Source: an uncultured bacterium | GTDB taxonomy: Bacteria > Patescibacteriota > Minisyncoccia > Phycocordibacterales > GWA1-40-21 | Reading direction: 5' to 3' | Assembly (NCBI GenBank): GCA_903824735.1 | Contig: CAIJXO010000048.1 | Coordinates: forward strand, 1-10,746 | Length of the DNA: 10,746 nucleotides | Shown here: in pieces, positions 1 to 6,272 of the stretch | Position numbering within the stretch: position 1 is the first letter of the stretch | How the letters are laid out: each line of letters begins with the position of its first letter | The notes under the pieces: model-generated | Database searches by the model: none | Seen by the model: only the letters and a program-made list of their open reading frames with translations | Told to the model about the DNA's origin: nothing | Translations under genes and position numbers: made by a program

Positions 1-25
1 AGACTCTAGAATCATTACGTTTCCT

Positions 26-47
26 TCCCTCCTCAGCTGAGGAGGGA
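26..47. repeat. Perfect 22-bp palindrome, REP-like
   Basis: The two 11-base halves are exact reverse complements (first half TCCCTCCTCAG), with the centre between 36 and 37. It is followed at 48-59 by TTGAGGGAGGTT, which partly repeats the G-rich arm and could pair alternatively with the C-rich bases at 23-31. Neither strand has a T-run after the stem, so it does not look like an intrinsic terminator. A G/C-rich hairpin with a short conserved-looking tail resembles REP elements mobilised by REP-associated tyrosine transposases. That assignment is inference, since only one copy is visible. Confidence 0.55.
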
Positions 48-76
48 TTGAGGGAGGTTGGTCTTAGAGATAGTAT
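48..76 (+). promoter_or_regulatory. Possible plus-strand promoter beside the palindrome
   Basis: TTGAGG (48-53), a 17-base spacer and TAGTAT (71-76) form a plausible sigma-70-type promoter. The predicted start is near 83. An ATG lies at 86, 9 bases after the hexamer, matching the spacing seen before the real genes of this window, but its frame closes after 8 codons at 110-112. The transcript would run into the hairpin at 91-137. It may be a chance match in AT-rich spacer. Confidence 0.25.
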
Positions 77-90
77 AAAAAGCAGATGAA

Positions 91-137
91 GGAAAAGGAC
101 GAAAGGTTGTAGGACCACCCGTCCTTTCCTTTCGTCC
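91..137 (-). terminator. Intrinsic terminator of the minus-strand gene
   Basis: Outer arms GGACGAAAGG (97-106) and CCTTTCGTCC (128-137) pair perfectly over 10 bp. Inside them AGGAC (111-115) pairs with GTCCT (121-125) around a 5-base loop, giving a nested double stem. Read on the minus strand, the stem is followed by TTTTCC (96-91). It begins 2 bases beyond the stop codon of the minus-strand gene, the expected place for its terminator. Confidence 0.75.
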
Positions 138-139
138 AT

Positions 140-442
140 TCAGTCCGCCCATCCTCTGGGGGTGGGGGTTGTGGCATCAATCGGCCCTACACGTTTGACC
201 ACCAATCCAAAGGCGTCAGCAAGGGCGTGAGAAATGCTCTTGCAGTCGCTATCTCCGAAGTCGTCCTCGATCGTTATTGCCAGGATTGGATTTCCTCCGT
301 CACACTCCAGCTCGTGGTAGTCTACCCCCACGTTTATGTTCCTAATCAGGGGACGGCCTTTGATGGCCGCCCAGATCCTCTCGGAATACTTCACTGGATC
401 AGGGTCGATTTTCTTCGGGTTGTACACGTGTACTATGACCAT
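140..442 (-). CDS. Small conserved-looking protein of unknown function (100 aa)
   Basis: I do not recognise this protein. It is soluble, with no signal peptide or membrane segment, and looks like a small alpha/beta domain: a beta-like N-terminus (MVIVHVY), an acidic middle (TIEDDFGDSD, about residues 56-65) and a helical stretch before a Pro/Thr-rich end. Support for a real gene is strong. AAGGAGG (453-447 on the minus strand) sits 4 bases before the ATG, a TTGACT-17-CATAAT promoter lies upstream, and a terminator hairpin follows the TGA stop. By my count of 141-440 it is about 55% GC, against about 44% in a sample of rplY. That base use, together with its Shine-Dalgarno, sets it apart from every other gene here and could reflect transfer or a distinct expression class. 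Confidence 0.75.
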   Translation of the reverse strand: MVIVHVYNPKKIDPDPVKYSERIWAAIKGRPLIRNINVGVDYHELECDGGNPILAITIEDDFGDSDCKSISHALADAFGLVVKRVGPIDATTPTPRGWAD

Positions 443-474
443 ATGGCCTCCTTGTTTGTTTTGACTCCATTTTC

Positions 475-503
475 ATTATGCACACATATCCATTAAAAGT
501 CAA
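475..503 (-). promoter_or_regulatory. Promoter of the minus-strand small gene
   Basis: On the minus strand TTGACT (503-498) is followed by a 17-base spacer and CATAAT (480-475), a near-consensus sigma-70-type promoter. The predicted start near 468 leaves a leader of about 26 bases holding the AAGGAGG ribosome site at 453-447. It is the only strong -35/-10 pair in the window joined to a normal leader. Confidence 0.75.
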
Positions 504-519
504 TGATGTGCTCCATCAT
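503..519. promoter_or_regulatory. Inverted repeat between divergent promoters, possible operator
   Basis: ATGATG (503-508), a 5-base centre, then CATCAT (514-519). It abuts the minus-strand -35 (498-503) and covers the place where a gatB -35 would sit (about 506-511). A dimeric regulator bound here could affect both directions. A 6-bp arm pair can arise by chance, so this is inference from position. Confidence 0.3.
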
Positions 520-528
520 ATTTTAAGC

Positions 529-534
529 TATTAT
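529..534 (+). promoter_or_regulatory. -10 element of gatB
   Basis: TATTAT ends 7 bases before the ATG at 542, which would place the transcription start at or 1 base before the A of the start codon. No convincing -35 and no Shine-Dalgarno are visible. It favours the ATG at 542 over the in-frame TTG at 536, which would probably lie outside the transcript. Confidence 0.5.
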
Positions 535-541
535 TTTGTCT

Positions 542-1969
542 ATGAGCGACACTAAATACAAAGCGACAATTGGACTCGAGATTCACGCGGAGATGGCCAC
601 GGTGACCAAGATGTTCTGCAATTGCGTAAATAATCCTGACGAGGAGAAACCCAATGTAAATATTTGCCCAGTTTGCATGGGCCACCCCGGGACTTTGCCA
701 GTCTTGAACAAGCAAGCAATTAAAAATGTGTTAAAGATGGGAGTAGCGCTCGGTTCTAAGATTGCTGATTTTACCGAATGGGATCGAAAGAATTATTTTT
801 ATCCAGATATTCCAAAGGGCTATCAGATCAGTCAGTATAAATATCCTTTGATTACTGGTGGTAAATTAAATGGCATCAACATTACCAGAATTCACCTTGA
901 AGAAGACACGGCCAAGTCCTATCATGATCGTGGCGATTTCTCCCTTGTCGATTTCAATCGCGCCGGCGTGCCTTTGATGGAACTCGTGACTGAACCGGAA
1001 CTACATACCGGAAAAGATACGGCGGATTTTGCGCGCGAACTGCAACTACTTTTGCAGTACCTCGGCGTCGGTGAGGCCAATATGGAAAAAGGGGAAATGC
1101 GCATTGAGGCAAACATTTCGGTGAGTGACACTGATAAATTTGGAACAAAAGTCGAAGTCAAAAACCTAAACTCATTCAAGTCTGTTGAAAAGGCAGTGAA
1201 TTATGAAATCGAACGCCATATCGAAGTGATCGAGGGTGGTGGAAAAATTGTGCAGGAGACTCGCGGTTGGGATGAAGATAAACAGAGCACTTACTCACAG
1301 CGTTTGAAAGAAGATTCTCATGACTATCGTTATTTCCCAGATCCCGATTTACCAAAGATGAAGATTTCAGAAATTCCTGAATTTGCGATTGAAGTCTTGA
1401 AGAAAGAACTTCCTGAATTACCTTGGGCGAAGCGAACTCGTTATGAAAAAGATTACGGCATCAAAGAAGCGGATGTCGAAATCTATGTACGGCCTGGAAT
1501 CATTAGTACTTTTTTTGAAAAAGTATGCGTAGATTTTGGTGGTGACAAGAATCTGATTAAACTCGCTTCGAACTATATTATCTCTGATTTACTTGGCTTG
1601 ATGAAAGTAGTAAACGGTGAAAATCTCGGACAGCTGACCGACAAGGGTTTTGCGGAATTGATTAAGATGGTGGCTGAATCGAAAATTTCTTCACGCGGCG
1701 CTAAAGACATTTTGAAAATGATGTTTGAAAAAGGAGGAAGCCCAATGGAGATTGCGGAGAAAGAAGGCTTACTGCAGAAAAGTGATGAGAGTGAGTTGAT
1801 CAAGATTGCTGAGAAGATAATTGCCGACAATGCCAAAACCGTGGCTGATTATAAGGGTGGAAAGGAAGCGGCATTGATGGCCCTTGTCGGACAGGGAATG
1901 AAGGCGACAAAAGGTTCAGGTAATCCGCAAATACTTAAAGAAATCTTTTTGAAGTTGTTGGCGAAATAG
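542..1969 (+). CDS. gatB: Asp-tRNA(Asn)/Glu-tRNA(Gln) amidotransferase subunit B
   Basis: GatB is the kinase and tRNA-binding subunit of GatCAB, which turns misacylated Glu-tRNA(Gln) and Asp-tRNA(Asn) into Gln-tRNA and Asn-tRNA in organisms lacking the direct synthetases. The 475-residue product has the usual length. Visible signatures are IGLEIHAE (10-17), zinc-site cysteines C26, C28, C42 and C45 in FCNC and CPVCMG, the YPDIPKGYQISQY block, YRYFPDPDLP, and a C-terminal YqeY-like helical tail. I chose ATG 542 rather than TTG 536 because of the -10 spacing. gatA and gatC are not in the window, so the complex is not encoded in one operon here. The stop lies 15 bases before the next ATG and there is no terminator, so read-through into rpiB is possible. 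Confidence 0.96.
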   Translation: MSDTKYKATIGLEIHAEMATVTKMFCNCVNNPDEEKPNVNICPVCMGHPGTLPVLNKQAIKNVLKMGVALGSKIADFTEWDRKNYFYPDIPKGYQISQYKYPLITGGKLNGINITRIHLEEDTAKSYHDRGDFSLVDFNRAGVPLMELVTEPELHTGKDTADFARELQLLLQYLGVGEANMEKGEMRIEANISVSDTDKFGTKVEVKNLNSFKSVEKAVNYEIERHIEVIEGGGKIVQETRGWDEDKQSTYSQRLKEDSHDYRYFPDPDLPKMKISEIPEFAIEVLKKELPELPWAKRTRYEKDYGIKEADVEIYVRPGIISTFFEKVCVDFGGDKNLIKLASNYIISDLLGLMKVVNGENLGQLTDKGFAELIKMVAESKISSRGAKDILKMMFEKGGSPMEIAEKEGLLQKSDESELIKIAEKIIADNAKTVADYKGGKEAALMALVGQGMKATKGSGNPQILKEIFLKLLAK

Positions 1970-1977
1970 GTTATAAT
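1949..1977 (+). promoter_or_regulatory. Promoter of the rpiB-like gene
   Basis: TTGAAG (1949-1954), a 17-base spacer and consensus TATAAT (1972-1977). The -10 ends 7 bases before the ATG at 1985, predicting a leaderless transcript. The -35 lies inside the last codons of gatB. Confidence 0.7.
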
Positions 1978-1984
1978 TAGAGAA

Positions 1985-2518
1985 ATGAAACTTAAAGTAA
2001 ATGCTCCAAAGGTAAAAAAACTGGGCCTTGGTATTATTCATATCGGCGCGGATCACGCTGGTTTCTATTTGAAAGAAGCTCTTGTTACTTACTTAAAAAA
2101 ACTAAATTATGATGTTATCGATCACGGTGCAAATTTCTTTGATGGTTATGATGACTATCCAGATTTTGTAATTCCGGTTGCCCGAGCTGTTTATGAACAG
2201 CCCAATAGTGTCCGTGGAATTGTTATTGGTGGTTCAGGACAGGGTGAAGCAATGGTGGCAAATCAGTTTCCGAATGTACGAGCGACGGTCTTTTACGGTA
2301 ACAAGCCGTTTCAGGGAACAGACATTGTAAAGTTGTCGCGCGAGCATAATGATGCTAATATCCTTTCCATTGGTGCACGTTTTGTTTCGACCGGCGAAGC
2401 CAAGGATGCGGTTCAAGTTTGGCTCAATACTCCTTTTTCCGACGATTACAAATATATTCGTCGTATCAAGAAAATTGAAAAGGCTCTGCGCGAGATTCGT
2501 CTAAAGGATCATTTTTAA
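1985..2518 (+). CDS. rpiB: RpiB/LacAB-family sugar-phosphate isomerase
   Basis: This family interconverts ribose-5-phosphate and ribulose-5-phosphate in the non-oxidative pentose-phosphate pathway. The 177-aa product has the family order: IGADHAGF with D23-H24, DYPDF (57-61), the phosphate-loop region at 81-88, the HNDAN motif (H121-N125) and a C-terminal RRIKKIE helix. Enterobacterial RpiB has a catalytic Cys at the start of the CGTG loop. Here the loop is GGSGQGE (82-88), with Gly in that place and Glu at 88. That matches the mycobacterial type, in which a glutamate serves as the base. About 15 residues precede the first strand, a modest extension. It sits ahead of rpe and fba, consistent with a sugar-phosphate cluster. 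The exact substrate (ribose, allose or galactose phosphates) cannot be fixed from sequence alone. Confidence 0.85.
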   Translation: MKLKVNAPKVKKLGLGIIHIGADHAGFYLKEALVTYLKKLNYDVIDHGANFFDGYDDYPDFVIPVARAVYEQPNSVRGIVIGGSGQGEAMVANQFPNVRATVFYGNKPFQGTDIVKLSREHNDANILSIGARFVSTGEAKDAVQVWLNTPFSDDYKYIRRIKKIEKALREIRLKDHF

Positions 2519-2520
2519 TC

Positions 2521-2526
2521 TTTAAT
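2521..2526 (+). promoter_or_regulatory. Weak -10-like element of the rpe-like gene
   Basis: TTTAAT ends 8 bases before the ATG at 2535. A second TTTAAT overlaps the rpiB stop at 2514-2519. No -35 is visible, so co-transcription from the rpiB promoter is just as likely. There is no Shine-Dalgarno. Confidence 0.3.
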
Positions 2527-2534
2527 TAATTTTT

Positions 2535-3263
2535 ATGGTTGATGTAACACCGGCAATATTAGAACCAGATCTAGAAAGCTTGCGTGGCCGTTTGGCTCAG
2601 GTGAGTGGTTTAACCGCACTTGTCCAGATCGATGTCTGTGACGGTAAGTTTGTCGTCAGTAAAACTTGGCCTTATGTGCGAGGAGGAATGGAAGAATTTG
2701 CTCGTATTGCCGCTGAAGATGAAGGCTTCCCATTTTGGGATTCTTTAGATTTCGAAATCGATCTTATGGTGCGTCATCCTGAATCCATTGTTGAAGATTG
2801 GATTAAGACGGGTGCCCGCAGTATCGTCTTACATATTGAATCGGCCCCAAATATCCTTGAGACCATCGAGAAACTCCGCGCCGACTACGGCACGGCTAAA
2901 GACGAAGCTTTTGGCTTACAGATTGGCATCTCCCTAAATGTTGCGACACCGATTGATGAGCTTTTTGAAATTTTAAATATGGTAGATGAAGATGGTGATT
3001 CGATTGTCGATTTTGTGCAGTTCATGGGAATCGATCATATCGGCGTTCAGGGTGCTGAGTTTGACGAAGTTGTCTTAGAAAAAATCAGTGATTTACGAAA
3101 TCTTTACCCAAATATTCCAATTGCTGTCGATGGTGGTGTGCATCTAGACAACGCCGCCGATATCGTTTCCGCTGGCGCCAACCGCCTTATCTCTGGCTCC
3201 GCCATCCTCGAAAGTGATGATGTCGCCGAGGCGATTCATGATTTGAGTACAGCGGGGGAGTAA
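2535..3263 (+). CDS. rpe: Divergent ribulose-phosphate 3-epimerase-like protein
   Basis: The 242-aa product follows the RPE TIM-barrel plan: an N-terminal strand with PAILEPD, IDVCDG (32-37), DLMV (76-79), HIE (100-102), SLNVATP (133-139), AVDGGV (197-202) and GSAI (221-224). Canonical RPE turns ribulose-5-phosphate into xylulose-5-phosphate with a metal held by two His and two Asp. Here Asp33 and Asp199 are kept, but the first His (before IDV) is Gln31 and the His of the usual HLM motif is Asp76. The M-x-V-x-PG loop is also changed, to FMGIDHIGVQG (163-173). Placement after rpiB and before fba supports a sugar-phosphate role. Activity as a standard epimerase is uncertain; it may bind a different metal or act on another substrate. 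The symbol records family membership, not proven function. Confidence 0.75.
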   Translation: MVDVTPAILEPDLESLRGRLAQVSGLTALVQIDVCDGKFVVSKTWPYVRGGMEEFARIAAEDEGFPFWDSLDFEIDLMVRHPESIVEDWIKTGARSIVLHIESAPNILETIEKLRADYGTAKDEAFGLQIGISLNVATPIDELFEILNMVDEDGDSIVDFVQFMGIDHIGVQGAEFDEVVLEKISDLRNLYPNIPIAVDGGVHLDNAADIVSAGANRLISGSAILESDDVAEAIHDLSTAGE

Positions 3264-3266
3264 ATG

Positions 3267-3275
3267 TGCTAAAAT
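3267..3275 (+). promoter_or_regulatory. Extended -10 promoter of fba
   Basis: TGC followed by TAAAAT (3270-3275) forms an extended -10, which can compensate for the absence of a properly spaced -35. It ends 6 bases before the ATG at 3282, predicting a leaderless mRNA. It begins 4 bases after the rpe stop. Confidence 0.55.
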
Positions 3276-3281
3276 AACCCC

Positions 3282-4148
3282 ATGAAAACACTACGCGAAT
3301 ATATTAAAGAAGCAGAACAGAAAGGAACAGCGATTGGGCATTTTAATATTTCTAATTTGGAAGCGTTGCGGGGGATTTTTAATGCGGCAAAAAGTTTGGA
3401 TCTTCCGGTAATTATCGGTACGGCTGAGGGGGAAAGAAATTTTATTGGCGTAAGACAAGCGGCGGCTTTGGTGAAGAGTTTGAGGGAAGAATATAACTAT
3501 CCAATTTTCTTGAATGCCGATCACACTTACTCTTTTGATAAAGTAAAAGAAGCGGTGGATGCTGGATACGACGCGGTGATCTTTGATGCGACCGGAATGT
3601 CATTTGAGGAAAATATAAAAATTACTAAACAGTGTGTGGAATATGCCAAAAGTGTAAATCCGAATATTATTGTGGAATCAGAATTGGGTTTCATTGGTAG
3701 CTCATCAAAAGTTTTAGAGGGAATTCCTGAGGGAGTTAAGATCACCGAAGAATTTTTGACCAAGCCAGAAGAAGCTAAGAAATTCGTCGAGGAAACCGGT
3801 GTCGATATGATTGCACCTGCTGTCGGAAACATCCACGGCATGCTCAAGGGTGGTAAAGATCCGGCTTTAAATATTAAAAGAATTGCGGAAATCAAAAAAG
3901 CGGTTGGTATACCGATGGTCTTACATGGCGCTTCAGGAAATTCACCAGAAGACATCAAAGCGGCGATTGCGGCTGGTATGTCTATTGTGCATATTAATAC
4001 CGAAATCCGCGTGGCTTATCGCAAAGCTCTAGTGAAATCCCTCCAAGAAAATCCTGAAGAAGTGGCGCCATATAAGTATTCAAAAGATGCGGTTAAAGCC
4101 GTTTGCGATGTCGTAACTGCCAAACTTAAGCTATTTAGTAATCTCTAG
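3282..4148 (+). CDS. fba: Class II (zinc) fructose-bisphosphate aldolase
   Basis: It cleaves fructose-1,6-bisphosphate to dihydroxyacetone phosphate and glyceraldehyde-3-phosphate, or runs in reverse, in glycolysis and gluconeogenesis. The 288-aa TIM barrel shows the family's zinc and catalytic sites: NADHTYS with D80 and H81, VESELG with E134, VGNIHG with H185, and VLHGASG with H215, then the phosphate-binding HINTE segment near the C-terminus. The early motif reads GHFNISNLE (19-27), with His where most members have Ala. Length and motifs also fit tagatose-bisphosphate aldolase, which cannot be separated by eye; the central-metabolism setting favours fructose-bisphosphate. It lies 18 bases after rpe and 35 bases before rplY, with its own -10 element and no terminator. 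Confidence 0.92.
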   Translation: MKTLREYIKEAEQKGTAIGHFNISNLEALRGIFNAAKSLDLPVIIGTAEGERNFIGVRQAAALVKSLREEYNYPIFLNADHTYSFDKVKEAVDAGYDAVIFDATGMSFEENIKITKQCVEYAKSVNPNIIVESELGFIGSSSKVLEGIPEGVKITEEFLTKPEEAKKFVEETGVDMIAPAVGNIHGMLKGGKDPALNIKRIAEIKKAVGIPMVLHGASGNSPEDIKAAIAAGMSIVHINTEIRVAYRKALVKSLQENPEEVAPYKYSKDAVKAVCDVVTAKLKLFSNL

Positions 4149-4176
4149 TTGCATTTTTCTGCTTTTTCTGTATAAT
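4149..4176 (+). promoter_or_regulatory. Promoter of rplY
   Basis: TTGCAT (4149-4154), a 16-base spacer and consensus TATAAT (4171-4176), ending 7 bases before the ATG at 4184. The transcript should be leaderless, and no Shine-Dalgarno is present. The 11-mer GTTGCATTTTT at 4148-4158 recurs before rpsB. Confidence 0.7.
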
Positions 4177-4183
4177 TGCCCCT

Positions 4184-4876
4184 ATGTTTAAATTAAAGGT
4201 AGAAAAGCGAGATTTGAAGGAAAGCGTCGACGCGCTAAGAAAATCTGGTAAAATGCCAGCCGTTTTTTACGGTCCAAAAGAAGCTTCCACTCCAATCAAG
4301 CTTCCCGTTGTTGAATTTAAAAAAGCTCTAAAAACTGCCGGTGAATCAACCGTCGTTTCACTTGAAGGTGCTGGTATTGAAGTAGATGTTTTGATCCACG
4401 CTTTTGATCTTGATCCAGTTACCGATGTTCCGATTCATGCCGATTTTTACGCAATTGAAAAAGGTAAGAAACTCGTTGTCGATGTGCCAGTGGAATTTAT
4501 TGGTTCTTCTCCAGCCGTCAAGGATTTGGGCGCCGTGCTTGTGAAGGTTATGCATGAAATCAAAATCGAAGCTTTACCAAAAGATTTGCCACATAAACTA
4601 GAAATTGATCTTGCCGGTCTTGTTGCTTTCGATAGTGTTTTGACTATTAAAGATATCAAACTTCCAGCCGGTGTTGAATTGAAAGATAAACCAGAAGAAG
4701 TGGTCGCTTCTGTCTATGAACCTAAAGAAGAAGTCGTTGAGACTGGCCCAGCTGACCTTTCAGCTATCGAGGTAGAGAAGAAGGGTAAGGAGGCTAAGGA
4801 GGGTGCCGAAGGCGAAGCCGCTGCAGACGCTCCTGCTAAAGAAGAGAAGAAGGAAAAGAAAGAAGATAAAAAATAG
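4184..4876 (+). CDS. rplY: 50S ribosomal protein L25, CTC/TL5 form
   Basis: L25 binds 5S rRNA in the large subunit. The 230-aa product is the long two-domain CTC form. The N-terminal L25 barrel (about 1-90) holds KMPAVFYGP (23-31) and the DPVTDVPIHADFYAI block. The C-terminal TL5-type beta domain (about 95-185) holds LVVDVPVEFIGSSPAVK and DLGAVLVKV. The end, from about residue 195, is a low-complexity Lys/Glu/Ala tail, probably disordered. In many bacteria the next gene is pth, but here a secreted cell-wall enzyme follows 22 bases later. It has its own TATAAT element and no terminator. Confidence 0.95.
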   Translation: MFKLKVEKRDLKESVDALRKSGKMPAVFYGPKEASTPIKLPVVEFKKALKTAGESTVVSLEGAGIEVDVLIHAFDLDPVTDVPIHADFYAIEKGKKLVVDVPVEFIGSSPAVKDLGAVLVKVMHEIKIEALPKDLPHKLEIDLAGLVAFDSVLTIKDIKLPAGVELKDKPEEVVASVYEPKEEVVETGPADLSAIEVEKKGKEAKEGAEGEAAADAPAKEEKKEKKEDKK

Positions 4877-4882
4877 TAACTA

Positions 4883-4891
4883 TGATAAAAT
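4883..4891 (+). promoter_or_regulatory. Extended -10 promoter of the lytic transglycosylase gene
   Basis: TGA followed by TAAAAT (4886-4891) gives an extended -10 ending 7 bases before ATG 4899. No clear -35 is seen. It supports ATG 4899 as the start, rather than the upstream in-frame GTG at 4803, which lies inside rplY. Confidence 0.55.
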
Positions 4892-4898
4892 AACAGGG

Positions 4899-6257
4899 AT
4901 GAAGAAATTAATCACCCTGTTTTTTATTTGTCTCTGTTTAGGCTTTGTCGGTATGAGAATAGATGCCCAGAGTCTTTCGCCTGCCGAGAGGGAGCGCTTA
5001 CAGGGTGAGTATGACCAGTTACAAAAAGAGATCGCGGAGTGGCAAAAGGTGCTTGATGAGACCAAAGCTAAAAAGAATACTTTGCAGGGGGATGTGACGG
5101 CGCTTAATGCGCAAATTGCTAAAGCGCAGGGTGAGATAAAGCAGCGCACGATCACCGTTACCAATCTAACTGATCAAATCAATCAAAAGAAAGCAAACAT
5201 TACGGCCCTTGAAGCCCGAATCCAGAATGACAAAGCAATTCTCGCTAACCTTTTAAAGAAGAAAGATCAAAATGAAGTGGAGCCGATTTTTTACTTACTT
5301 CTGTCAGCCGATGATTTGTCGGAGATGATTACCGATGTTGATAATGTCGCTTCGGTCAATCAAGGTTTACAAAATCTGTTTGACGAACTAGCCTCGGTTA
5401 AGACTCAGACCCAAAAAGCCAAAGAAGAATTGGACGCAAAAAAGAACCAGGAGCTCGACGCAAAATATGAAGTGGAGCAAAAGAAAAAAGTGATTGCCGA
5501 TGCTCAAACCGAAAAGAAGCAACTTCTAGATTTTACCGCTAAAGCGGAATCTAATTATCAAACAGTATTAGCAGAACGCCAGAGAAGGGCAGAAGTTATT
5601 CGTAGCGCTTTGTTTGACTTGCGTGACGCTGGGGGAATTTCTTTTGCGAAGGCTCTCGAGTATGCAGATTTTGCTTCGACTAAAACCGGAGTACGTCCAG
5701 CGATGATTCTGGCTATTTTGTCACAAGAGTCTGATCTCGGTAAAAATATTGGTTCCTGTTACATTTCAAATCTGACGACAGGAGACGGTGTAGGTAAAAA
5801 TACTGGCTCACCTTTTCAACAGATCATGAAGGCGCCACGTGATACTGCGCCATTTGAACAGCTTACGAAAAGCTTGGGCTTAACTTGGTCTACGACCCCA
5901 GTGTCTTGTCCTTTGGGTGCGACTTATTATGTAGGCCGTGGTTTCGGCGGGGCAATGGGGCCATCCCAGTTTATCCCTTCTACCTGGCAGTTATTTGCTT
6001 CGCGTATTGCCACAGCTGTCGGTGTAAAGTTGGCTAACCCTTGGGATCCGAAGCATGCGGTTACCGCGACGGCTATTTATATGATGGACCTGGGAGCAAA
6101 TGGCGGTACTTACACGGCCGAGCGTAATGCCGCCTGTCGTTATTACTCAGGTCGGGCTTGTGATAGCCAAAAGCCGGCCAATACTTTCTATGGAAATTCG
6201 GTAATCACCAAGGCGGAAAAGTTCCAGACGGATATTGATTTCTTGAAGAGTATATGA
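4899..6257 (+). CDS. Secreted coiled-coil lytic transglycosylase-like murein hydrolase
   Basis: The 452-aa product is predicted to be exported and to cut peptidoglycan glycan strands. Residues 1-23 form a signal peptide (MKK, a hydrophobic core, then a likely cut after IDA). Residues of about 28-235 are a long Lys/Glu/Gln-rich coiled coil like the regulatory regions of CwlO, PcsB and EnvC. The C-terminal part (about 250-452) looks like an SLT/MltB-type domain: ILSQESDLG with likely catalytic E277, GGAMGPSQFIPSTW (350-363), AIYMMDLGANGG, and a final RYYSG...FYGNSV block. Joining the coiled coil to a transglycosylase suggests activity gated by conformational control, as in divisome hydrolases; this is inference. 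Starting at 4899 restores a proper signal peptide; the GTG at 4803 would add 32 charged residues in front. The TGA stop is followed directly by an in-frame TAG. Confidence 0.88.
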   Translation: MKKLITLFFICLCLGFVGMRIDAQSLSPAERERLQGEYDQLQKEIAEWQKVLDETKAKKNTLQGDVTALNAQIAKAQGEIKQRTITVTNLTDQINQKKANITALEARIQNDKAILANLLKKKDQNEVEPIFYLLLSADDLSEMITDVDNVASVNQGLQNLFDELASVKTQTQKAKEELDAKKNQELDAKYEVEQKKKVIADAQTEKKQLLDFTAKAESNYQTVLAERQRRAEVIRSALFDLRDAGGISFAKALEYADFASTKTGVRPAMILAILSQESDLGKNIGSCYISNLTTGDGVGKNTGSPFQQIMKAPRDTAPFEQLTKSLGLTWSTTPVSCPLGATYYVGRGFGGAMGPSQFIPSTWQLFASRIATAVGVKLANPWDPKHAVTATAIYMMDLGANGGTYTAERNAACRYYSGRACDSQKPANTFYGNSVITKAEKFQTDIDFLKSI

Positions 6258-6263
6258 TAGTAT
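6235..6263 (+). promoter_or_regulatory. Promoter of rpmE inside the preceding gene's 3' end
   Basis: TTGATT (6235-6240), a 17-base spacer and TAGTAT (6258-6263). The TGA stop codon of the preceding gene (6255-6257) also supplies the TGn of an extended -10. The hexamer ends 9 bases before ATG 6273; TATCTT (6261-6266) is an alternative ending 6 bases before it. There is no Shine-Dalgarno. Confidence 0.55.
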
Positions 6264-6272
6264 CTTAGAACT

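Noticed and set aside
536..541. In-frame TTG start two codons upstream of the gatB ATG
   Set aside because: It lies directly after the -10 hexamer and would be outside the predicted transcript; the ATG at 542 also begins the usual GatB N-terminus.
3527..3958. Minus-strand open frame (143 codons) opposite fba
   Set aside because: Antisense shadow of a conserved enzyme gene, with no promoter or ribosome site of its own.
4803..4898. Upstream GTG extension of the lytic transglycosylase, overlapping rplY
   Set aside because: It would place 32 charged, low-complexity residues before a clear signal peptide; its sequence is the out-of-frame Lys/Glu tail of rplY.
6255..6260. Possible UGA recoding (code 25), tested on the TGA stop of the lytic transglycosylase
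   Set aside because: An in-frame TAG follows at once, so this site is uninformative; but no long gene uses TGA as sense, and all frames are full length under the standard code.
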